From: Miscanthus floridulus
Taxonomy: Eukaryota; Streptophyta; Magnoliopsida; Poales; Poaceae
DNA length: 64,000 bases
Direction: 5' to 3'
Assembly (NCBI RefSeq): GCF_019320115.1
Contig: NC_089591.1
Span: forward strand, 57,102,078 to 57,166,077
The stretch's first letter is position 1. The number at the start of each line of letters is the position of its first letter. The translations under genes were made by a program, and so were the position numbers. Below the pieces are notes generated by a model. It had not been told where the DNA came from. It saw nothing but the letters and a program-made list of their open reading frames with translations, and did not search any database. Below, piece by piece: positions 33,415 to 44,081 of this stretch.

Positions 33415-34995
33415 TAAAAACATCTAGGCCCCTAGTTGGATTTCAGTGATTAATGTCAATACAATATTACTATGACTAATGTGTGTTTTGTAGAGGCAAT
33501 TAAGTTAGGTCATGGTAATGGAGATCGATTGGGCAATCGAGGTGGTCATGCCCCTACGATGGAAATCATTTCGGTTTTCAAAGGATGGACGACAAGGTTA
33601 AGGATGACTAGTTCTAAGTGTCGATTGGAGTTGGAGTGACACTTAGAGTAGTTTAGGACTTTATTTTTCCTTTGGCCGTACTATTAAGGGGGGTATGGAC
33701 AGGTAGCTTGACCTAGTTGAGTCTAGTGAGTTAGGTGTGGTGCACACTTGTAAAAACTAGCTCTAGGTAGCTCCTATGAATGCCTAAGATCCTTTGGAGC
33801 AAACTTCATTCACATATGATCGAGAGTTGGAAGTGAATGGAGGGTCAAATGCTGACCGGACGCTGGCTCCGGTGCGACCGGACGCTGGCCGCAGGGTCCG
33901 GTCAGTTCATTTGATCAATAGACAGCGTTCGGTGCGACCAAACGCTGGAGAGGTCAAGTGACCGGACGCTGAGAGGCAGCGTCCAGTCGACTCTAGTAAG
34001 GTTCTAGAGAAGGGAATCTGTGACCAGACGCGTCCGGTCAGTACTGACCAGACCCTAAGGGTTCAGCGTTCGGTCGAGTCTAGTAAGCATCCAGTAAGGG
34101 TTTCATGCGACTAGACACATCCGATCAGTGGTGACCGGACCCTGCCAGCGTCCGGTCAACTCTTTATTACTGGTTCATGGGTTGAACTGACCGGAGCGTC
34201 CGGTCAACATGACCGGAGCGTTTGGTCACCCCACAGAAACTCATAACGGTTCGTTTTTCAGGCTGCCTTATATATAGAAGCTCCACTAATATGTAGAGTC
34301 ACTTTTGCTCATTCCAACAGCTGAGAAACACATTTGTGAGTGCCAAGAGGAGCAAGGTCCTAGTGAGGTGATTAAGATTTGAGAATCCAAGAGAGTAGCC
34401 ACATTAGTAAATCAAGAGTAGCAAAGTGTGCATCCATCTTCTCATTAGGCTTCGTGTGGTTAAGTGAGAGTTCGTGCTTGTTTCTCTTGGTGATCGCCAT
34501 CACCTAGATGGCTTGGTGGTGATTGGGAGCTTGGTGATCACCCGACGTAGCTTGTGGGTGACCCAACTCAAGCTGTGAGTGGCTTTGGGTGATTCGCCAC
34601 GACGGAGTGTCGAAGAATCAACCCGTAGAGAGCACTTGATCCTTACATGGATCAAGGGGGAGCTACACCCTTGCGCGGGTGCTCCAACGAGGACTAGTGG
34701 GGAGTGGTGACTCTCCGATACCTTGGCAAAACATCACCGCGTTCCTCTCTCTCTTTACGTTGAGCATTTACTTTGAGTATTTACTTTGAGCAATTCAATA
34801 CTTGTCTTTACATTCATAGAATTGCCATGCTAGAGTAAGTTTGGAACATAGGTTGCAAGTCCTTTGTGTGTTAGTTTGATAGAAACACTTTTCTAGGCAC
34901 AAGGGGTTAATTGGGCTATCCGTAGGATTTGATTATTACAAGAAAATTTAGAATTAACCGAATTCACCCCCCTCTTGGGCATCTTGATCCTTTTA
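33415..34995 (+). mobile_element. 3' LTR of the Copia element, full length
   Basis: It begins TAAAAACATC (probably TGAAAA originally) after the polypurine tract and ends CTTGATCCTTTTA, the decayed form of the CTTTCA end of the 5' LTR. It holds the CCGGAC-type motif array at 33850-34240 and a TATATATAGAAG near 34269 that could act as TATA box. Confidence 0.9.
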
Positions 34996-35173
34996 GGGTG
35001 AGATCGGACTCCATCGCAAGTCCTCTCCCCCCAAACACATCCTAGAGCTGACACTACTGCTCATCCCAAAGGATGAACCGAACCTTCCTCGGGTCCTTAG
35101 GGCAGGGCCACACCAGGTCGGTGGCTCCCAGCCCGTTGGAAGACCCAACCGATAACCAGACCACCGCTAGCTC

Positions 35174-37373
35174 CTAGGACGGAGCCGGTAGCTCCACCTC
35201 ATCACCTGCCTCACTATCGGAGGGGATCTCCACCACCTCGATTTCATAGGCCACCGGTAGACATTCTGGCTCCGGCCCAGCCGCATGTCCCCCTAACACC
35301 TCTAGCTCTGACCGAGAGGGTGCGTCGTGCGGCCCTCCGCCTAGCGAGGCAGGGAGCCTGGTCTCCCTCTCCTCTTCTACCATAGCCAGTGGTGGAGGGG
35401 CCACAAGGGTCACCTCTGACGCAGCCACCACCACCACCGGGATTGCCACCATCACCTCCGCCGTGGCCGCCATAGTAGCGACCAGCTGGGAAGGCACCAC
35501 CCCCGGAGGGGAAGGACGTGCCACCACCACACTGCTCTTCCCATCGCTCGCCACGGCGCGCTGTAGGGTGGGCCTCCAATCCTCCCATATGGAAGATGGG
35601 GCGATGCTCAGTCCCATCAGCTTCTAGCCACTGTCGAAAAGAACAGGTCAGTCACACTCTAAAAACTCAACTATGAGACCAGTAGGGAACAAAGTATACA
35701 TACCGAGACGCAAGCGGTAGGGCTCTATAGCCCTAACCCACTGGCAATGGGCTTGTTGGACAAGGACCTCCTGCGGGATGCGACCCATGCCCCCTCACTT
35801 CGACCGGTGGGTGTCGATCCGGCCAGCTCCTGATCAGAACTCGAATCACCACGACCTTTGGCTTGGGGCACACCGACCAGAGTAGCTGGCGGGGCATCCT
35901 CTCATTGTGAGGCGCATGCTAGTGCTGGCCCCAATGACACGTGGGTGCGAGCTTGCTCCTCCGACCACCTGGCCTATACCGCCGCGCCCACAGCAGGCGG
36001 GGATGAGGTCGGTGATGCCTCCGAAGGGCGCGGTGACCGCATCCGCTTCACCCCCCATTCACCAACGACGTCCGAGCTTGCGGTGCATTTCCTCGGCATG
36101 GGAACATCATCGCGCCTGTCCACCTCCTGCTTGCCGCTAGCGGACGTGGCCATAGGCTCGCGACGCTCTACCAAGGTCATAATGACCTCTCGACTTTCCT
36201 CCTCCTCGGAGAAGATCACGTCATCACCCACCTCTATGGGGTCCTCTGACTCAAGCTCTGACTCGATGTTGCTCCTATTTTCCCCAGCCCACACACGCCG
36301 AGCGATCTCTATCTCCTTCCCATGCTTCTGCCGAACCTCCTCGGCTTTCTTCTTCTTCCTCTCAACCACTGCCTCCTTCAGGATGGCCTACCGGACCATG
36401 CCCTCTAGCCCCTTTGGGAGGTGTGGCCGGGACTGGTAAACTCCAAGTCCCTATGAAACAGACAACTCAAAACCAAGGTACTAGAGAGCAAAAGGGAAAA
36501 AGAACATGGAGTAAGGGAGAGGGGAGCATACCAGATTGGACTGCTTTGCGGCGTTAAGAGCTCTGGGCTTTCCATCAAGGGTCTCCTTAGGCCTTAGCTA
36601 CAGCACCCGGTCAAGATGACTCCATACCTCATCATTCACCAGCTCCTCTAGCGATGCATGGTCGGGGTCCATCGGGCCGCTATACATCCACATCGACCGT
36701 GTCCTCTCCGCCAGTGGAGCAACCTAATGGCGGAAGAAGGTGTGGAACACCCACACCCCCATCAAGGCCACGCCGTACTAGCTTTTGGAGCTCCACCTCG
36801 ATAATCTACAACTTCTTCTTCTACCAGCTAGCGGGGCCCCATGACCAGCTCTCCTGCCTCTCCAACCTCCTGCCGGTAAAAGGAGGGAACAACGCCTCTG
36901 TCGGGTTCTTGATGTAGAACCATTCCACATGCCATCCTCGATTATAATCGTAGGGGGGTGTACATGGGGTACAAGCCTGACACGCTTGGGTTCTTCTGCA
37001 GTGCGAAGCCCCCCACCGGTGCGACCTTGAGTGGCTTCCCCTCTGACAATGCTCACCCAAAGAACATCCACCAGAAGAAATCCATATGCGGCTCCATCCC
37101 AAGAAAGGCCTCACACATGGTGATGAATCCAACGATGTGCAACACTCTAGTCGAATTGAGGTGCTATAGCTCTAGGCCCCACTCATTAAGGAGCCAACAC
37201 AGGAACCAATGTGCGGGGTATCCTAACCCACGCTCATAGAAAGTGAGGAAGGAAACAACCTCATTGGCCCGAGGTTGTGGGAAATCCTCCCCCGCAGGAG
37301 CCCTCCAGTGTGCCACCTCCTTCGGCGGTAGCACCCCCTTCTCAGCGAAAGCATCCAGCACTGACTCCCTCAC
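35174..37373 (-). pseudogene. Antisense ORF of the second Gypsy remnant, Transposase_28-type
   Basis: Minus-strand pieces read AFAEKGVLPPKEVAHWRAPA, then GEDFPQPRANEVVSFLTFYE and GYPAHWFLCWLLNEWGLEL (37373-37164). Next come MCEAFLGMEPHMDFFW and a block with the NPTEA and LPPAGG phrases (about 37130-36780). These match the same family as the antisense ORF at 7965-11224 and keep its motif order. The distal part (36369-35174) is Glu/Arg- then Ala/Val-rich and ends near a TAG at 35174. Frameshifts and stops occur throughout. Function unknown; it is conserved in position among Tat elements. Confidence 0.75.
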
Positions 37374-37499
37374 AATGGATGTCCTCTAGCTCAACATTTC
37401 GCTTTGGATTTGCAAATGGATCTATGAGTCTTCTCCTCTCCCTCATTCCCCCCTCTTTTTTCTCTCCTCCTAGGAACCACCATGGCGCTTAGACGCTCT

Positions 37500-38700
37500 T
37501 GGCAAGAAGAAGAGGCAGTAGATGAGGAATAGGCGAAGGAACAAGGCGAAAGCCCTCTCTCTTCCCCTACTTAAAGAAGGGTGCACAATAGTTGGGAAAG
37601 GCGTAATGATTGGGGAAAGGCAAAATGATGGGGGCGAAAAACCCTCTCCCTTCCCCCATTCATTGCGGATGGGATACGATGGGACGCACCCTGCCCAACA
37701 AAATGGTGCCTGGTCAAATGGGACGTGGTCTGGGTATGACCCACCACTACCACACATCGAGCATGAGAAAACAAGGTGCAACTGCATGCATTCAGCCCTC
37801 TGCCTTCCCAGGCGAGACTTGGGAAGGCCCAAACTATGGGATCTCTGCTCAGGAGAGACCAATGGGCTTCTTGAGTTGATCAAACGGTTCAGGCAAATGA
37901 CGAGAGATAGGTAAGGAGAAGAGGGACATCCCATGTGGGCCATGCCAACTCTGTCACAAACGACGAGCGTGGATCCCGATCAAACATTTTCGATTGGAGC
38001 TCCTCAAACCCCGTCACTCGAGTCATCAAGGTAACATTACCGACCCTCACTAATTCTTTATATGATCATTCATTTATCTGCTATTATTCATACATTCATA
38101 CAACGCATTCATTCATTCCATACATCTGGAGCATTGCATATGCAGTTAAACTCATCACAACACTCCGTGTTGTGTCACGAAGCGGCAGTTGCCTCATTCA
38201 ACATGAGCAACGACCAACCAAGGTTTGAAGGCCTACCCATGAAGGGCTCGAGGCCACCTCGCGTCAAATAGAGCTAGGGGAGAAAACGTAGATGAGCCCC
38301 GAGCGGCCCTCGCCTAGTCTATCTCGAAGCAGACAGGGTCATGTCAACCTTCTTGTTCGATCCTAACCTCTAGCCATGCCCACATAATCTCCATCGAGGG
38401 GAGGCCAGTGGGCCACCTGGGTTGGTCTCTAGAATGACCTAGGCATCTATCGGGTTGTGGGTTAAGGAGCAGCAGAGTGCCACATGAGGGCTATGACGAC
38501 CCTGTCATGAACGATGGACCTAGACTTTACTCAAACATGCCCATTAGCGAGCTCACCGAGCATGTCACTCGAGCCATCGAGGCAAGTGATGTTAGCTCAG
38601 CCCCTCTAGTTGTGAGAGACCATGGACGGAGTAACGCACAAAACTCAACCGACCCCTACCTAAGCCCAACGGGGCTCAAGATGCCCAAATGCCTCGGCTG
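37500..38700. other. Non-coding part of the second Gypsy remnant
   Basis: No domain-bearing ORF is visible. The sequence is moderately GC-rich and lies between the start of the antisense ORF and the minisatellite, where Tat elements have long untranslated DNA. Confidence 0.6.
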
Positions 38701-38727
38701 TGCCAAGGTTCGCAACTCTAACTCGCT

Positions 38728-39075
38728 CGATCCTTCGGTGCACCCAGCGCCTAGATCCGTGACTCTGGCTTGCCCGATCCCTCGGCATGCCCGATGCCTG
38801 GATCCATGACTTTGACTTGCCCGATCCCACGACACGCCTGACGCCTAGATATGCGAGTCCATCTTGTCCGATCCCTCAGCACGCCCGACGCCTGGATCCA
38901 CGACTCTGACTCGCCCGATCCCACAGTGTGCCCAATGCCTAGATCCACGAGTCTGTCTCGTCCGATCCCCCGACATGCCTGACGCCTTGGTTAGCGACTC
39001 TGACTCGATCGATCCCTAGATCCTTGACTCCGATTCGCTCGAACCCTCGGCATGCCCGATGCCTCAGTAGATGAA
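38728..39075 (+). repeat. 47-bp minisatellite, about seven units
   Basis: The word CGATCC recurs at 38728, 38775, 38822, 38869, 38916 and 38963, an exact 47-bp spacing, and continues with irregular spacing to about 39075. Each unit has the pattern CCGATCCCTCGGCATGCCCG, ACGCCTGGATCCACGACTCT, GACTCG. It is unrelated in sequence to the 20-bp array of the other Gypsy element but lies in the same relative position. Confidence 0.9.
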
Positions 39076-39450
39076 ACTGCGTCTTGCCTAGTCCCTCGGC
39101 CGTGACCATAACACCTGGGACCATGCTCACGGAAATGATGGTTCAGGAATTGGAAAAGGGAGGCTATGCCCACCAAAGAGCACACACTCATGCCCGTTGA
39201 CAAAACCCCTAGGCGATTCTGCCTGAATTGTCCGGGGGCATGGAGGCTACACCCGCGGGTGTGCTTGCACGCACCCGCTAACAAAACAAAAAATCCTCCC
39301 GCTAGCGACACGAAAACTCCCCTAGACAATTCTACCCGAATCGCATGGGGGCTCGGGGGCTACACCCGTGGGTGTACTCATGCACACCCGCCATCAAGAC
39401 AAAAAAACCTAAACGATTCTACCCGAATCACCCGGAGGCTCGGGAGCTCC

Positions 39451-40676
39451 TGTCGGGTTCATAAACCCAGGGTCCCTCATGGAGCGGCTTCCCAGCAAAG
39501 GTTTGGCCTAGCAAACGGCGTTGCGAACGACACGCAACTCCTGGGCCAGCCCAAATACCTAAATGATAGGCTGAAGGGCTATCCAATCTCCGACCAAAAG
39601 GCCTCGCTAAGGAGGAACAGTGCTCACTTCCGACTCCGGCCCGCCTCTCCGACCGGAAGGCCTGGCCAAGGAGGAACAATGTTCACTTCCAACTTTGGCC
39701 TGCCTCTCTGATAGGAAGGCCTGGCCAAACACCACTTTCAACTTCGACCCACGTCTCCGACCGGGGATATATCGTACCCCTGCTTAGAGCTCTTCTCCGA
39801 CTAGCGCAGTCGGAGCTGACTAGGACCAACCGACTGGAGACACCCGCTAGATGAGGACCAGGAAACTGATAGAGTAAGTAAGGTAGGGCACTCAATTCAA
39901 ACACAATACCAAGGACTGTACCCTACACACCTACAGGATAGTAACCTACAGGATATGTCAGAAGGGTGCCCTACAACCTTCCAGGCATGCCAGAACCCAA
40001 GCAGTGTTGTGGGCGCCGACATTTGCCCTATAGTGTTGTGGGCGCCATCAACTCCCATACCAGACAAACATGGTAAGGCTCCCCTCACATGCCTCTAGCC
40101 TCTAGGCATCAACAGTGTTGTAGGCGCCGTCATTTACCATACATGGTAAATGTGGGAAAATCTCCCACATGTGTCTGACAACAACAATGTTATGGGTGCC
40201 TACCTTCATCTTGTACCCGATGGCGTGAGTAACAAGACTTAGTAGCATACGTACTCTCTCTCGCGCGCTTATAAGGTCATCCTCTTTATCTATAAAAGGG
40301 GATGCGCTCTCTCCCAACGGGGAGATCCCTAAGATCCCCAAGTTCACCCACACACAATAGCAGAACCACTAGGTTCAAACCTCGAGCACATGCTCAAACA
40401 CTTAGTGCATAGCGGAGCTCCTATCACTCTCGGCCCTTCAGACCAGAGTCCGATCGGACCTCTTGCACCCCCATCTTTCTCCCTTCTGTTTGTAACCCCA
40501 CAGCAAACTTCGAGCACCTAGGCTCAGGAATAAAGTCACCGACCGACTCAAACTGGACATAGGGCATGTTGCCTAAACTAGTATAAACCCTATGTCATTG
40601 AGTGCTAGGCCACATCCGATCACAACGTACGATAAAACTATAAATATTTACGTGTTGGTCACTTTCTGCACCGACA
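39451..40676 (+). mobile_element. 3' LTR of the second Gypsy remnant
   Basis: It starts TGTCGGGTTCATAAACCC after a purine-rich GGAGGCTCGGGAGCTCC and ends TTTCTGCACCGACA, about 1226 bp. A TATA box, CTATAAAAGG, lies at 40290, followed by GGATGCGCTCTC. Several related GTGTTGTGGGCGCCG phrases recur around 40000-40200. The right flank begins ATCACTATTTC. Confidence 0.8.
40290..40299 (+). promoter_or_regulatory. TATA box of the second Gypsy LTR
   Basis: CTATAAAAGG, about 390 bp before the LTR end, in the same arrangement as the TATA box at 21589. Confidence 0.55.
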
Positions 40677-41116
40677 ATCACTATTTCAAAGGACACTAAA
40701 AAGTCTATTCGATGGTGATATGACAAATCACTATAAAGGCTATTTCCCCTAGATTCCATGACTGAAAAGCCTATTTGATTTTAGACTTCAATCACTGTTT
40801 TGAACCAAAAAAATTGATGCCGCTGATTAATACGTACTTTAGGCAGAAAATTACACCATAATTTCCTCTATTTTTTATGCCATCCATACACAAATATGAG
40901 ATGAATATTTAACCTCAATACAACATGTACAAACATACAAATATATGCCACATTCATCTAAAACCATATACATGAGCATATTAATAGTCTACATAGTCCA
41001 TAATTATAGTCCATAGTAGTTCATATTCAAAAATAATAGTTCATATAGTCCACAATAGTTCATAATGAAAGTCCACAAAGTCCATAATACTATATAATAA
41101 CATCTACCACAAACCC
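40677..41116. other. A/T-rich spacer downstream of the PMD gene
   Basis: No ORF. It includes short repeats of TAGTCCATA-like words (40990-41090). It may be the 3' non-coding end of the MULE; no terminal inverted repeat could be paired with the other side. Confidence 0.4.
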
Positions 41117-43909
41117 TCACTGCCTCCTAGTCTTACCCTTACCCTTGTGACCAAGAGCGTCGGTGCCTGGAATGTAAGGGTCAGGTGGACGGTGTTGCCT
41201 AGTGCCTAAAGGTTGTGTAGGCTGAGTCGAGGGACCATCCTAGAGCTAAGATGAGCCAAGCTCCTCGTGCCTCTGGTCCACCTCATCCTCATCATCGTCC
41301 TCGTACGCAATGCCTATGGACCATGTAGATGCTTAGCTAGATGAACCTAAGCCTCCTCTGCCTGCGGAAGGAACGTGCACATCTTGCGTCGTGGCTATCC
41401 TACAACCACAACGAGCATCCACACGGCGTAGCCGACATGACAGTCTCTGTTGTATAAAATAATGTTAACTGAAAGAATTTAACATATTAATAATATATTT
41501 CAAAGAATATTTTGAATCTTACGTCTAGGAAGCTACGCGTGTCATCGTCCCTGACTCTTAGACGAAAGCGCTCAATGTCATCAACCGAGCATTTGAGGGT
41601 ATTGCCCTACAACAAAGTTCACAGTAAGATTGTGGTGGACATTGAAAAATGAGGACGCTACTAATCTAGTATGGAGTACTAGTTAATTCCTGACCAGTTC
41701 CTCAACTCCATCTGTTGTACTGAATTATAAGGATGCTACGACTCGAAGGTGCCACTAACTAAAATTAAGACCTCAAATGCAGAATGTATTGGTATGCAAC
41801 TTAACATAGAAAAATAAGGCAATTGACTTACCACTCTGTCCAAGATTGGTCCTGCCTCCACCTGCCTTCCTACACGAGTAGTTTGGTTGTACGTCGTGTC
41901 TTCATTGTCGGAGGACTCAATGTCGGCGTAGTCATCTTCTGTCCATTGTAGCCTCAGTCTGCAACGTGTTGCACGTTGGTACCAAGCTTGGTAGCACCTG
42001 TACTCACGGTTCGTGTGCGGCTCATTGTTCTCGTCCATGTTGTCATGCAATAGCTCCCATTATTCAATGTAGTACCAGTGGTACTTCTCCCAATAAAAAA
42101 TCTTCCTGTTCTTCTGACGATCCAACCTGCACGTTACATAAGATGTTAGTTTCTGGCATGTATGAAATTGATGATGTAAACCGATGGCGCCTAAGCTATA
42201 TGATGTGACTATTTGATGTGAGCTTCTCAAGAAAGGTACAGAGTGATTGAAGAAATCATGCGTAACAGTATCATCATATGTAAGCTTCACTATGGAAAAT
42301 GTTACCATGTGGGTTCCAAAGAAAGAAGAGAAAATAGATCATGACATGGGTTGAACCCATAGTCCTATAACTTGCCATAATGATGAGAACAAGAAATGCC
42401 CATACACGCACATTCATCTCAATCCATGTACATTTCAACATATTAAAAGTACATGTATGTCATCATTACTTCATCTTATATAGGAATTAATGGAAATGGA
42501 ACATCACGAGACAATTGAAATAGCAAAACACTTACTTGTGTAAGTCAAAGCCAGTCGAGAATGGAGCCATTGGCCAAAGCTGTCTCACTCTAAATTGACG
42601 TGCAACTCTATCTGGCAGGTGGAACTCGATAGCATAGAAATAGATTAGAGGGCAACTCATCTTGTTGAAGTCATCGTCGCACCCACACATGTTGCTCAAC
42701 TGAAAAGAAAGTGCCCCCGCTCCATCGTACGGCTCCCACGACACCTTCAACAAGATGTTAGATGTTATACTAAACAATTTCAAACCAGCATGGGAAATAA
42801 AATTTACTTACACTAGACGCCATGAGCGTGTCTAGCTCGTTCATGAATTCAATGTACACCCACTCTAACCTCACGTGCGGAACCCTAACCTAGTACCAAA
42901 GGTACACCCATGTCGGCTACCGACATGGAGGCTGACCTGGGAACAACTCACAACCAGCCAGAACCTCAGGATGGCCAACTAGTAGACGAGCCCAAATCCA
43001 CAACTAGAGTAGGTACACGCATACACCAAGTGACGATGAGGATGAAGTCTGACGGCACGCCTCGCAAAGCTACCGATAAAGAAAACCCAACACTACAAAG
43101 CCCCAGCTGTACTGACCCGCCTGGTCCCAGTCAGTGAGGTAGTGGATCCACATCCACGACGCAATGTCACCCATGGCATCAGGGAAGAGAACATAGGCAA
43201 ACAGGTGTAGGATCCACGCCTTGCAGTAGTACCCAACTGTCTCCTCATCTACCTCCTCGAGGCACTATGTGAACTCTTGCCGGAGCTAGGAGATTAGAAC
43301 TCTAGAACTATGAGCCCCTTGCTCTCCAACCTCATGCCCAAAGAAGGCCTCTACTCGTGCTCTCCAACCTTCTGGCCTACACTGTCCAGTCATTGCGTTG
43401 CCGTGAATCCTCAGACCTAGCATCTTCGAATAGTCCTAGAGCGTGACTATCATCTCTTCGAAAAGCAAGTGAAAGTTGTGAGTCTCCGTCCGCCACCTAC
43501 ATTTTAGACAAAGTAAGATTGCATGTCAAAAAGGCAAACGCATGAACAAATGGCCATGAATGGAGGCAATGATTGAAGATAATACCTATCAACCAACACA
43601 GTTATGGCCGTTGAGGTGAACTTGGGCAACCCACGATGAACCTAAAAAGAGATGACATCTAGGCCAGCTCTTTGTAGGGAAGGAGTGTACCTATTATCGT
43701 ACTGCATGTCCAAGAACACATTGTGGGTTCTAGGATGAAGGAGCAGAAGGTCTTGCATGGAATAAAACATAGTCTCCCGTTACTTCACAAACACATGTAC
43801 GCTCACAAAAATTTGAACAAGACATATAGATTATTACCTACCCCTCTGCTATGAGACGTCCTCGGTGGGTCTCCTCGTACGTCGGGTCGAGCGGATAGAA
43901 TTGCGCCAT
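41117..43909 (-). pseudogene. Plant mobile domain (PMD) gene of the MULE, broken
   Basis: The minus-strand ATG at 43909 opens MAQFYPLDPTYEETHRGRLI. After an intron (donor near 43845), exon 2 has PRTHNVFLDMQYDNRYTPSL and RGLPKFTSTAITVLVDR. After a second intron, exon 3 has TGQCRPEGWRARVEAFFGHE, DEETVGYYCKAWILHLFAYV, ASWMWIHYLTDWDQAGQYSW and, farther on, YFYAIEFHLPDRVARQFRVR (42660-42600). The C-terminus (42050-41117) is acidic, then LGTRQHRPPDPYIPGTDALG and a basic tail ending at a TGA. This is the motif order of plant mobile domain proteins (also annotated as phosphatase 7 long-form homologues). TAG stops and frameshifts break it. It lies just downstream of a MULE transposase on the same strand. 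Confidence 0.8.
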
Positions 43910-44081
43910 CCTACAAAAAAGTAAATGAAATAGAAATTCAATATACAATAAAATATAAACTTAGAAATGTACAAGTAATTGACACAATTACAAGCATAAA
44001 TTGAGGCATGCATAATTAATTGAATGAATACGACAAATATGAAATAATGAAAACAACCAATAGTCGCACCTCACTAATCTG

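Larger units (their letters stand above)
21922..34995 (+). mobile_element. SIRE/Maximus-type Copia retrotransposon with a third ORF
   Basis: LTRs at 21922-23340 (truncated) and 33415-34995 flank an internal region with a PBS, gag, protease, integrase, RT and RNase H in Copia order, then a 1.4-kb spacer, a third ORF and a polypurine tract. The size of about 13 kb, the long coiled-coil gag with two zinc knuckles and the extra 3' ORF fit the Maximus/SIRE lineage. The two LTRs differ by roughly 5% in the part I compared, mostly transitions. Nonsense and frameshift mutations disable every ORF. The right end meets another Gypsy remnant directly. Confidence 0.92.
34996..40676 (+). mobile_element. 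Tat-type Gypsy remnant with antisense ORF and 3' LTR
   Basis: No pol is present. What remains is the 3' non-coding half: an antisense Transposase_28-type ORF (35174-37373, minus), spacer DNA, a 47-bp minisatellite and a 3' LTR (39451-40676). The layout parallels the element at 4119-12825, but the LTR sequence differs, so it is another family of the same clade. Its 5' portion ends at the Copia 3' LTR, either because the Copia element inserted into it or through deletion. Confidence 0.8.

Noticed and set aside
38728..39075. CRISPR-like array because of regular 47-bp spacing
   Set aside because: There are no distinct unique spacers: the whole 47-bp unit is repeated. The genome is a plant and the array is in a retrotransposon.
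42910..43137. Plus-strand ORF of 75 codons that seemed to be an insertion in the PMD gene
   Set aside because: Its reverse complement reads as PMD sequence (HYLTDWDQAGQYSWGFVVLG), so it is only a shadow frame.
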